From Onchocerca volvulus (lineage: Eukaryota; Nematoda; Chromadorea; Rhabditida; Onchocercidae), in NCBI GenBank assembly GCA_000499405.2, contig HG738138.1, forward strand, positions 9,360,888-9,424,887: 64,000 nt of DNA. The letters run 5' to 3'. Position numbers and translations under genes: made by a program. Below, piece by piece: positions 36,274 through 47,798 of this stretch. The first letter of the stretch is position 1; each line of letters begins with the position of its first letter. The notes below the pieces were generated by a model. That model saw only the letters and a list, made by a program, of their open reading frames with translations, was not told the origin of the DNA and ran no database searches.

Positions 36274-39200
36274 CTAATCATACTGCTCAGCCATAATTGA
36301 GAGTATAAGTGATGACCACCCAGTAAATGGATGGGCACCTTGTCCTCGACCCGTTTCATCATTATAATTTTCCCACAAAAACCCTGTCCTTCGAAATTCC
36401 CGTGCAACGTTGGTAACCAAATTGTTTCGTAGATCCGAATAAATACCAAATGCCTAAAATAAACAATTTTAATGCACTCTTCATTTTTTTCTTAATTAGC
36501 AAAGAAAAATTTTGGATATAGATTATATTCACTATTTACAAAATACGGCATATAATCTATATCCAAAATTTTTTGAAAACACTGAGAAAATAACTAAATG
36601 TTTCGAAAAAAAAAAATGTAAATGGGTATTGGATACCAATTCACGATTAGGTCCTTCAATTGAGGAATAGTGTTTCAATGCAGAAAGCATCAAATAATTG
36701 ATGTTGATCCAAACAGTGCCGCGCCAATAAGGAGGATCATGTTTTGTATTATGAGCTTTGTAGTATGGTGAAGATGGCGCAATTGATCGTAAACCGAAAT
36801 CAGACCACAACCCCTATAAACCTATATGTTAAATGCTAAATTTTAACCGAAATTTTGAAGGAAACGATAAAATTCACTCTCACAAAATCCAACTTAAATA
36901 CTTCATCACCATGGAAAGTAGTAAGGTCCAGACATTTACGAAAAAGAATTGAAAATATATTTTAAAATCTAAAACACACTGCGTATATTCAACAGCAAAA
37001 AGAAGTCATTCAAACCACAGGCAGTCCAACCGGAATAAAATAAAACGGTTATTTGACAAGTGATATCGCCAACCTTTTTCGATAGACAGTCCTATTTACT
37101 GGAAAATTGGTCGACTGAGCAAGTGCTGTCATAAGTTCTATTAAATATTGAAAAATCAAGCCAAAAATCAATTTCGAACTACACAGAACTATACAATTCA
37201 AAGTAAGCAGAATTAAACCAACCTCCGCTTTAATATTCTCAAGAATGATTCGCAATTTATCGGAATCATGAGGAAGAAATTTGAGTAACACGGGAAAGAG
37301 GGAAACGTATCCAAAGGCATTTTCAACTAGTTGTAGCTTTGGTGTAATTTTCGTCACACGTTTCATTGGTGCATTGGCGACATTGTAATTGGGATCGCGT
37401 TTCAGCTTCTCGTTATCAAATTTCCGTTCCAGTTTTACATCATTGCTATGAAGTCCGTAATCACAATATCTGTAAAAAAATTTATTAATTTCACTAATTT
37501 AATGGATGCTTCAGGTTTTTTCTTTTTATGTGCCACTGAAAGAATATATGCCTTTTCGAGCTGAAGTAAAGCATAATGTTTCATGAAGAATTTTCCTATG
37601 AATGCAGTTATCCATATAATGTAACATTAATAGCATAACGAACAATCATTCAATCAACTTGCACACAATAAAAATCCAATAATTTTGTATCCAAAGAAAA
37701 ATTTTGCTTACATTATCTTTTCCTAGTTTTTTGTGAAGCAAATCCAATAGTAAATCATAATTCAAAAAACACCTTTGTTTTGCTTCGCTCCAGTGAAGTT
37801 TATCGAACAGATTCAAATCCATAAGGTAGTCGTAGTTGGCTAAATACCTCGCTTCATTTTGCGAGTCTCCAACAAGTTTAGCAAGCTTTGAAAGCACTCG
37901 AGCTGAAAGTGCCATCCAACAACGCAAATCAACATGATATTCCTGCAAACATGCACTTTGTCACGAATTAAAAAATTTTTGGATCAAGAGATTTTTTTCA
38001 AAGTTTTTGTTGTTCTTTTCAATTTAATTTTTCGTCCTGTTAGTTTTACTTTGAGTTAAAAGTGAAATTTTAGTAGTATACTAGATATTACACCGATATT
38101 ACAAATTTTAATCGTTTTTTTTTTTTTTGATATTTTATTATACTATTGGCAATGCTTTTAGATCTGCTCAGTATACTATGATTGAGGTTAATTCGAGTTG
38201 ACTGTTGCGTATTATGCATTCTAATAGTGCTTCTATGTTTTTTTTTTTTTTTTTTTTATTTAATTATTCGCATGTTTATAGGGGTTGGCATATGGTAGGT
38301 GTTTGGTTGATAGGCTTCGACTTTCGAAGTTACAGAGGTAATTGAAAACTTTAGTTTTAATCATGATAAAGGACATAAACATCAGTCAACAATTTCCCTT
38401 AACATACATCATCAGTAGGATGTGTTGCACGCGGGTAGTCGTCGAAACCACTAGGTAATGTTCGTGGGTTCAGCTCATCATTTGTTGTTGCATTCCTGCC
38501 TCGCCATCGATATGTGCCATCCTTTTTACCCAGTTGTGTGGAATTCAACCAATCATACCAAAGACTCAATCGAGGATAAAACTTCTTCAGCACTTCTTCC
38601 TGCTTTAAACATGTCCAAAATTAGCTTTAATCATTCATTTAAAACTTGAAATTCTTTTAATTCAAATCATATGACAACTCATCAAATGTATTTTGGATGA
38701 AATAAATAGCATATTTCATAAATTACATAAAAGTTACTTACATAACTATGGTCCAAATATTTTTCAATTAAGTAGAAAAGCATTGGCGGATTTGCTATGC
38801 TATCTCGTTGGACGATAAAATCGGCAGGTACACGCAATTCTGCTTCTTTCCCGAGTATCATTTCTCTCGGTATCCAACCGTCAACATTCATTGTATCCAA
38901 CCAGGAGGCAATTATCTGCATACCACCTACTTAATTAATATCACAAAGATATCCTGCAACTTCCGCCTTTCTGTGATAATTATATCGGGTCTTTCATCAT
39001 GGCTTATCCATCAGCAATAACAGACATAATTGTTCTAAGTTAAATCAGCAACATAACGATGACAAGCAACAGAATAAATTCAGATCAAGAAATCTAATCT
39101 TTAAAGAAATTTAATTTCTTCAGAAATTAGATTTTCCTTTACTTTAGTGAAACAAAAAATCAATGCATAATAAACCACTAGTAATGTACCTCCAAAGATA

Positions 39201-41679
39201 AATCAGGATCAAATTTCATGAGAAGTAATTGATGGAATCCTTCATCCCATAAAAATCCACGAGGAAATACAGAACGTGATGGACAGGTCGATAACAATGA
39301 GTGAGGACCAAAGAGGGACTGCCTTGATGAGTAGCTGCTCTGTACACGATTTGATCCATGTGCATAGCTGACTGTACCCAACATATTTGATAACGCAACT
39401 TTTCCAAGTTCCTGGTAGAAATCCGGATATCCCTAAATCTCAGAGAATTATCACAAAATGACAGAATTATAGATATAAAATAAAAAATTTACGGTCAAGT
39501 TTTTCCAATATTAAAAACAGGAAAAATAGAATTTTCTTAAGTAATTTGCAATACGATGCACATAGTCTATTTTCAAAATAGTATTATACCTTGGCTGACA
39601 AACCGTATACAGCTTCAAATTTGTTACTGAACTTCTTAATTCTTTGTTCTAATAATTTTGAAAAGTCATTGCCTGAAAATAAAATAAGCATTATCAGCTA
39701 CAATGATAACATTAGGCTTGCTCTACATTCAGCTTTACAGATCCGTTAGCAAATGAACAGACAGGAAAAGAATCAGAAGAAAGAAACAGAAGCTATTCAC
39801 GAGCAATTTCAGATCACAAAAGATGTTTTTTGGAAATCGAAATAGAGATGTAAATAATTAGAGACAGGTCATAGGCCTAAAGAAATGAGGAGATGCAATG
39901 CCTCGGAAAATTTTCGCAATTTATGGCAAACAAAGTTTCGAACAGATACATTTGTACATAAAAAAAAATTCCTACCTCTTACGGGTTTTTTTTCTTCTAC
40001 GGAAAACGAGATTTCCGTAGATGAATTCGATGGAACATTTAGCTGCAATACAATAAGGCGAGGTTCGGTTTCAGGTACACTACCTTCGGGAACAAAGCCA
40101 CTGGGAAGGCGTAGTTGTCGAAGGGAGCGATGAAATACAGTGGACGACAAAACCACATCCTGAAATAATTGCGATTACAACCGCATAATATACATATAGC
40201 AACACATTTTTATCGTCGTAACTACGATAAAACCAAATTTGAAAAAAGAAAAAATAAAAGACTAAAATTACCAAATATAAAATGAACAGATCTAACTCCT
40301 GAAAGTTAGATTTCTTTTTTTTTTTCCAACCTAATAAAAACAACGAATGTTAAGTATCTTAAGTAAATCTTAAGTAGTATCAAATCAAATCTTAAGTAGT
40401 ATCAAATTGGTAACAAATTTTCGAAGTAAAAATGTACTAATATTTTTTGCATTATACCCACCCATACCCAGTAAATATATGAATGAAAACTTGACTGCTA
40501 ACCTCCACAGTACTAATGTCCGGAAGTTCGTTTGTATTCAGTGAAAGAAAAGACCGTGAAATAAGATCTACTGTTGTATCTATATTAACAGTGAAATTTC
40601 CAAGTACATTCGACTCTCCCGTGAAATAATCCAATTCACCATGTTTATAAAACGCATGCAGTTTAGAATTATCATCCTAAATGAAATACATAAAAAGATT
40701 ATTCAAAACTGGCATCCCATGCAGCATAAGTACTCTTCCTTTACGATAAATAATCGCAAATTTCAAAGCGAAAGTGAAAGCAAGACATATTCAAAACTAT
40801 TTTCAAATAAGCTATTCACTAAATAATACCTGTAAAGCAAAATAAAATAAAAGAGCAAAATTAGAATCCAGATTTGACATGGTAGTTACACGTGCTGTCC
40901 ATACTGGTCCGTCACTGATCCAGTCTGTGAAAATATCTAACGGTTCATCGTGAATTGTTTGTCGTCCGAATGAATGTCCGTCAGCTAATGTCCATGTATA
41001 TTTTCCTACTCCATTTTCCTGAAATCAATTCACTACTTTCGAGAAGGCAAAATCTTAATTTCGATTAAGTTCTAACGTCACTGATATAAAAATATATCAC
41101 CTGTTTACACCAGTGCCGTAACTGCGGGAATTGGCCCTTGATTTTTGGCTGTTGATACCACATCATTCCAAAAAGTGGCGACGTTTCGTATCGAGCTCGT
41201 AGTCCAAAATATAAGTGGGACCGATAAGTGCCCCATATTCGCTAAATATTTGCAAATATTTTTAAAAAGGTTTGAAAATATAATTGAAAAAAAACAATGA
41301 AAATATAATTCTTACTTTTAATTTTTTATGGACGATCAAAAAATGAATGATTTTATTTGTCAACTGAAAAAAATTAATAAGGAACTCAACGCAGGACCAG
41401 AGATTTGTATCAATAAAGTACTTGGAATTTTGATCAAAAACGAACCGGATCAGGCTTAGTGCTAACAGTGGGAAGTTTAGCTTTCGTGGAAATCAGATTT
41501 GGAAGATAATAATAGTTGTAATATATATACTGTGTACCAACAGCGAGAACAATAACAATAACAGCAACAGTAATAAATATTTTGCTTATGGTAAAATCCG
41601 TAGACTCTTTCTTCTTGACTATCCTGGTCACATGAGGAGGTGGAGAATTCCTCGGTGATTTCCCTTTCCGATTACCCAT
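36274..41679 (-). CDS. MOGS: Mannosyl-oligosaccharide glucosidase (GH63, glucosidase I)
   Basis: Removes the outermost alpha-1,2-linked glucose from Glc3Man9GlcNAc2 on new glycoproteins in the ER. Exons, 5' to 3': 41679-41446, 41241-41101, 41018-40830, 40676-40503, 40159-39976, 39672-39590, 39432-39190, 38915-38742, 38599-38408, 37942-37773, 37469-37223, 36813-36637, 36453-36274. Phases agree and give 795 aa, close to human MOGS (837 as I recall). A basic cytosolic tail is followed by one membrane helix near 30-52 (type II topology). The N-terminal GH63 part includes [13 protein letters not shown] and DGHSFGRQ. The catalytic part carries [16 protein letters not shown] (about 390), [22 protein letters not shown] (about 525), [16 protein letters not shown] and [10 protein letters not shown] plus [10 protein letters not shown] (about 763). 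By family knowledge the Asp in FDDYPR and the Glu in FLWENY are the likely catalytic acids. Exon 10 needs the weaker of two donors to stay in frame. Confidence 0.94.
36506..36572. repeat. Perfect 22-bp inverted repeat hairpin in a MOGS intron
   Basis: Left arm 36506-36527 and right arm 36551-36572 are exact reverse complements over 22 bases (core TTTTGGATATAGATTATA), with a 23-base loop. It lies inside the last MOGS intron (36454-36636). Size and geometry resemble a small miRNA precursor, but the stem is AT-rich and perfectly paired. Confidence 0.85.
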
Positions 41680-41906
41680 TCTGCAATATGCACTAATAAT
41701 TCTTCCGATTTATCATTCCTGGCCTTAGATTCCGAAAGGTCTCGGAAATTTCGCGATAGTTGCCCCCAATGCCAATCCACCCAAAACATACTCACTTGGA
41801 ATTCGTGTAATCAACAAGCACCTCGGACAGAGCACATTGCTTCTAATTCCATACCTATGTGAGGGGATCGCTCTGAAAATGCTTATCCAACTCTCCGCAT
41901 TTCACC

Positions 41907-42029
41907 ATGAAGCTGGCGTCCAGTTTCGGGCTTATATTAATTGTGTTAATTCCATTTGGGGGACTTTCGATTCTGAAATCAGCAGTTATGGGAAGCATTG
42001 TCAGTAGTTGTTATCGTAAGATGTTTTGA
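41907..42029 (+). CDS. Candidate signal-peptide first exon, divergent from MOGS
   Basis: CACCATGAAG is a good start context. The frame reads MKLASSFGLILIVLIPFGG, a credible signal peptide, and runs 40 codons to TGA. A GTAAGA donor at 42016 could end the exon in phase 1. No following exon was identified. It lies 228 bases from the oppositely oriented MOGS start, so a shared promoter is possible. Confidence 0.27.
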   Translation: MKLASSFGLILIVLIPFGGLSILKSAVMGSIVSSCYRKMF

Positions 42030-43440
42030 GTTTTCTCTAAATTCAGCTTGTAAGTTGCGGTCAAATATATTCGATGTCCAGAATATAATTTATCCTCATA
42101 TTTGGTTATTGACTGATCAGCATAGGGATGAATCTGTAAGCCTAAGTAACATCTTGAGCTTCAAATACAAAAGTCTTTTTCCAGTTAAGTAAAATAATTG
42201 CAAGGGAGTGGAATCATTGCCCAGTTATTGAGAATAACGGGAATTCCTCTATCCAACATCTAGGTTATCTATTATAACAAGTATAGCTAATTGGGTGAGA
42301 TTTCGGCAGCATCGTATTTCCTGGTCTAGCTTCGATGACTTCATATTTGAATTCAAGTTGCGGAAATTCCAAATTCAGCTTACTTTAAAAATGATTTAAT
42401 TGGGGTTGTGTTATACTCTTGACTGAAGCGTGGGTCAAATGATGGTTAGGGAAGTAATCAAACCGTGAGTGGGATTTATTGTTCACAAAATCTCACCATA
42501 TTTTTAAGTCAAATAATACGGTAGTTTGTTAAAGCTGGATTGGATGCTAACACGTGTGGCGTCCATTGGCATTAATCTTGGATGATGTTGGCATCACTTA
42601 CTGAATGGGTCGAAGGAACGGAGTTGTTACCACCACTGTGGATTAATGGGGACTGGAAAGCCGTGATGTATTTGCTTTCAAAATTACTTATCAACCTTTT
42701 AAATCAAAGATTAATATTGTTGCGAATCTATCTCGATACCGATACTGATGGTCAAAAAGCGACTATTCATGTCTAGAATGAGGCAGAAGTTCGTATTCGT
42801 TATCGAGCAAAAATCCTGATGTAAAGATCCTAATTGCTACAGCTGTTACGGAATTTTTATTTGGAGGTATAAGAATGATGGAGATATTGCAGGCGGTAGC
42901 ATTTTGGATTGGACCATCCTATATTTAAAATTACTTTTAATTCAGTAATCTTGTACTTTTGGATTTAGTCAGAGGTATTACTATCAATTTTAGCATTAAG
43001 TGGTCATAATGAGAAAACAGATTTTTAATATAGATATACTGCTAAAAAATGAAATATTTACTCATATCTAAACTCAAGTTATTAAGGTTAAAATAGCCCA
43101 AGAACTTTTAAAATATCACTATTAACAGTTTTTGTTATTCATCATACTTGAACGATTCATCAGATGTCCGAGAATATGTTAAGAATTCCTTTTGTTGTTG
43201 CGGAAGCAGATTACGATCCGCATCACTATTTATTCGCTGGCTTTGCTTGCTGCAGTATATCTGTATTAAAAATTCTATACCAATTGAACTGGTAAGTATT
43301 CTTTGTTTTTCCTTTTTATGGGTGCAATGTTCATTCCACAATGCATTGTAGGCACTGTTGGTATTATTGTTAAAGGAAAACTTTCTTCCACCCAAATTTT
43401 GAGTTATTTAACATGATTAAATAAATCCCTGAAAAAATAG
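42030..43440. other. No supported gene; expected site of the missing MICAL-like 5' exons
   Basis: I looked for a calponin-homology motif (of the SWxDGLAFCALIH type) on the plus strand and found none. Short ORFs only, including an 86-codon minus frame at 43135-43395 without recognised motifs. Confidence 0.35.
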
Positions 43441-46098
43441 TTGTGCCGGAAGTAGAATTTAAAATGAAAAATTCCAATGTTGCATATCCAAATTTCACTG
43501 AATATTTGCAACATATATATTTCGTTGAGTGCGTGGTAGCACAAAAGGTCAATTTTTTTTTCTTTTAAATTATTTTTGATAAGTTCATGTTGGTTCATAA
43601 TAGGATTTAGTGTGCAGACTAAGGCTAATTCGAATGTAGTTATTTGATCTTCATTTCAAAAAGTGTAATTGTTTATGAATCTCAATATTATGTTGCAGAA
43701 AGTTTTTCATCGGAAATGCTTCATTTGTTCAGAATGTGGTAAATCACTACATCGTTTTTCTTATCGTGATCAGATGGAAACACTTATGTGTTACAAACAT
43801 TCGCCACATTTTTGCTCCCGAAGAAATTTACCGAAAACGAGCTACGTCTATTGAAAAAAACTGAGCCTATCACCGAAACTCATTTCTCTAAGAAATCAAA
43901 AGGAGAAATCGTTCTTGGGTGGTAATGAAAACAGTGGCAAACTGAAGGAATTAGAATATAATTCGTTTGAGTCTCAAAATGGAAAAACATGTCCTGCCTT
44001 ATGCACACGAATTTCTGTAACTAACTATACTTCGAAGAAAACAATATCTACCAACAGTTGTGAAATATGTCACATTCCACCACCAAAGCTAAGGCGTAAA
44101 AATCTATTACAACAGTCACAACAGTTTTCTACTCCTTCGATTGTTTGAAATAATAGCACTTCAGAAATACGAAGATCTACGTCAAATAAAAAGAATCCTC
44201 TCCAATCCAAAATGATTATATTTCAAACCGATGTATCTACGTATTCAGATTGCCTGAATCCATTTCAGTGTTGAGGTAAATTTTTTATTTTTCTTGTTTA
44301 CAAAGTTTTTATTTCAACTGTTTTTAACAATCGAATTCTTGTGCATGTACGAAAGCTTTAGCAAAATTTTTCATTTTATTTCCTGCGCCACTTTCTAATA
44401 TGGGTTCTGATAACCATCATACAGTGGTAATGAACTCCTAATAATGTTTTTATGATGTATAAAATTACTTTCACATTGCAATTTCTTCAGTTCTTAAGTT
44501 GCAGTACGTGGATAGTTTTTCGAAATTTTAATTTTATCAGTTTAGAATTGACATTTGTCAAACTTTTTGAACGAAAAATGGTCCATTATTATACCATGCA
44601 ATTTTTTATTTGATGTTGTATGCAGTTTCATTAAAGGGAAACAGCTGGTAAGACGGAAAGTGGTTCTTGTGATGCAGTAAAGAATTTACAAAAAGATTTG
44701 GTAGTTTTTTCGATTCATTAGCTTAGTAGAAATGAATTCTTGTTCCTCACTATCTATTGCTTGTCAAATCCACTTCACCGAGGAGGATTATGACAGCTTA
44801 TCTTTAAATAGTATCAATGAAATTCTGGATGTTTTGGATAAACTACTAGATTTAACAGAATTGGAAGAAAAACTTTGGAAAAAGAATTGCTTGCTGTCAT
44901 GAAACAGAGTAAGTCCGATTTGCTCAGAAGCAGAGTTGCTGTTCGCCTTTTAATACAGTTGCATCTAGGCGTGAAATTGTATTTTAATGCGTGGATCTTA
45001 CACATGATATATATTTTCCTTTTTCGTCCTTTTAAAAATTTTCATCTGCCTATTAGACATTGTTTATAGATAATGTCTTGATTTTAGACATTTCAGAATG
45101 GAAGGAAAATGACCGTACTTCTCAGGGGGTAAATATATTTCAAAAGCATTACATCTTGCTTCGTCAATACACCATTTGCGTGAAAAAGTTTGTCTTGTGA
45201 AATAATTTTTTTTTTTTTTTTTTTTTTTTTTGCTGCCATGAATCCACAATTCCTTGCTTTAATTTGAAAATCGTAGTTATGAAAATCTTATGATTTAAAA
45301 TCTTATAAGCATGTTTTTTTTGTTTACTGCTTCCTAGTATCATTCTTAGCAATCGTTAAGTATAAATTAAACATTGTATTATGGTAAATTTGAGGTAGAT
45401 GGAGAAATTCTTGGATCATGTTTCTACAAAAACGGAGCTGGAATTGCGACATTTAATTGAAAGTGAAGAAGGTTAGACTCATAAAACTATGAAAAGCAAG
45501 AATTGGAACTTGGCAGTATTATAAAACTTTTTTTTAATTAATACTCTTAACCAAAAATTCATGCAACTCTTCTCCAGATTATGTCATGAGTGATTATGTT
45601 ATTTTAATTTACTTTTACCTCTCAGTTGATTATAAATGGTAAACATTTGAAAACCATGATTCAGTAAAAGTTCTTATGAAGTCGAACGCGAGACTGAACT
45701 TTTGGAGCTCTTGATGGACATAATCAATCAAAAGAGCTTAGTTGGATCGAAATTGATGAAATCTGATTTGGTGTTCAAAAATAAACGTCAGTTTGGTACA
45801 TGTTTCATGTTTTGTATTTCCAGTTCTCTTTGTTTAAATTGAATTCATGTTTCAAGTTATGCTTTTGAGAGCCCTAACTGGGTAGATTTATAGTTACTTT
45901 TTGCATCGATTATGCTGCGTGAATGTTTGCATATTATGAAATTCTCAATGATTATTTGTAGATGTAAGAATTCTGGTTCTTTTTTTTTTTTTTTTTCTTT
46001 TTAGATATATGAATGAGTCTGATAAAATCGACCAAACGAATCAAAACACGTTTGGAAAAACTAAAAAAGTTATCCACCAGGCAAAGATGTCAAAATAA
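43441..46098 (+). pseudogene. Decayed MICAL-like gene (LIM plus bMERB domains)
   Basis: Intact members bind actin through a CH domain and Rab GTPases through a C-terminal bMERB helix bundle. Visible pieces: LIM exons 43441-43547 and from 43699 (HIYFVEC, then FHRKCFICSECGKSL and MCYKHSPH), a linker to about 44275, and bMERB pieces at 44732-44893, about 45089-45129, 45412-45470, 45665-45796 (YEVERETELLELLMDIINQ) and 46005-46098. Damage seen: both cysteines of the first zinc knuckle are Phe and Tyr, each one base from Cys. In-frame TGA codons lie at 43852, 44146 and 44272. The frame breaks at an A5 run near 44882, and phases conflict by one base at 45665. No CH domain was found. Sequencing indels could explain the A-run breaks but not the substitutions. 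Neighbouring genes show no such damage. Confidence 0.6.
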
Positions 46099-47798
46099 AC
46101 AGTGAATACAGTACTATTCACAGAATATGAAGACATGCAGGGTCAATTACTTGAGGGAGTTGTTTGTACAGAAACTTCATTTATATACTTTGCTTCATTT
46201 ATTTTTTGTATCTTTGCATTCTAGTCTTTTACTTAAAAATTCCGGAAAAATAATGGGGTGACATTTTGCATATTTCCAGCAAAATGTTTGTTTGGATGGG
46301 TTTTTAATTATTTCTAGAGTACTGTTATTTTGGAATTTTGAAGCTAATGAACTCTTTTTTCTTGTGTCTTCTTATTTTTTGTTCTGAGTTTTTTTTTTTT
46401 TTTTTTTTTTTTTTTGATGCATTTCTGTTTCTGTCATCAATACTTTCATTTTCTTATGTGCATATTCATCAAAAAAAAGTATATTCAGCCTCTTGTTTAA
46501 ATTATGTTTGTTTAACTCCTTTTAGCTTGTTTTTTCTTTATTGCAGGAATAATATGTTGCTTATATCGAATGCTTACTTATGCATCAATTTGCTCGTGTC
46601 TTTTGTTTAGATGGAGCATTTTTGTTTAAAATATATGCAAAATACGGAAAGAGTTTTGAGTGATTGGGGGAAGGATCTTCTGATAATGAAAGTGACTCTC
46701 CGATAACTATCTCTCGGAGAACAAGATATTGAAGGTTGTAGAACATTTTTATTGAAATTGGATTAAATTTGTAAGGCGGAAAAAGAGTCCGGAAACAGGA
46801 AGAGGGAGAAAAGAATGGGTGTGAATAACGATAAGGTAGTCATTAACTGTGTGGAGGAGGCGGGAGAATTATTGGAAGTGCGATCATAGTTCGATTATCA
46901 CTAAGTCGATGAGATTATTCGCATTGGTATTGATGGCTGAATCGGCGACAAAAGACATTTATTTCATATTGTATTGAATAAATATATGGCGATGAAAATT
47001 TCTGGCGCTGACAGTGAAGACAACAAACTTTCCAGTGAAGTGTAGGGGAGTTCATAGTTGGATGAGATCAATTAGACAGCTATAATAAGGTCGCATTTCA
47101 GTGTCTTGCGACTCACGACTTGCAGTAATATCTTAAAATTAGAACGAAAATGAGGAAATTGCGCAAATTAACATTGTTTTTTACAGCAAGCGAGTGACTG
47201 ATATAATGAATTAGAAAACTTTGATTAAAATATTTCGTTAACAACGAATATTTGAAACATCAGTTCTTGCTAACTACGGTCTTTTCTCTTTCAATATTTA
47301 AAAAAATGCATGTTGATGTAGTTTCATATAAGAAATATCCAGCGGAAAGTTCTATTTCTGCCAACTTTAGAAATAGCCCTGTAGGCATTCTGAATTCAAT
47401 TTCTTCTATTCAACAGCATCATTCCATCCGTCTTGCTGTATTTAATAATGAAACATGATGACTAAATTGTTAAGTAGTTGCTAGTTGTTTCAAAATGAAA
47501 TAGAGCCACATTAATTTTTAATGGCTAAATTAAGAAATTGGAAATGAGAGAAATAACCACCAAGTTAAAGCCTGAATTTAAAAATATTCAGTTGCAAATT
47601 ATTTGAATTCCTCTCTGAATTCCTCGGCTTAAGATAAAGTAAAAATGACTATTTCAACATCTATTCTTGCTTCTAATCTTACAGAAGCTCAGGAAAAACA
47701 AATCAAAATATGAAAATGGTAATAAAAGCCTTGTACGCCATGCCACGTTTACTGTATTTCATTGTTCAGCGAAAGATGAGTTTGAATACAAAAAAGAA
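46099..47798. other. Intergenic region between converging genes
   Basis: AT-rich, with a run of 26 or more T at about 46389-46415. It lies between the 3' ends of the MICAL-like relic and netrin. A 68-codon plus frame at 47252-47458 has no recognised motif. Confidence 0.4.

Noticed and set aside
43852..44274. In-frame TGA codons read as selenocysteine or readthrough in the MICAL-like gene
   Set aside because: This family is not known to contain selenocysteine, no SECIS-like element was seen, and other damage in the same gene favours decay.
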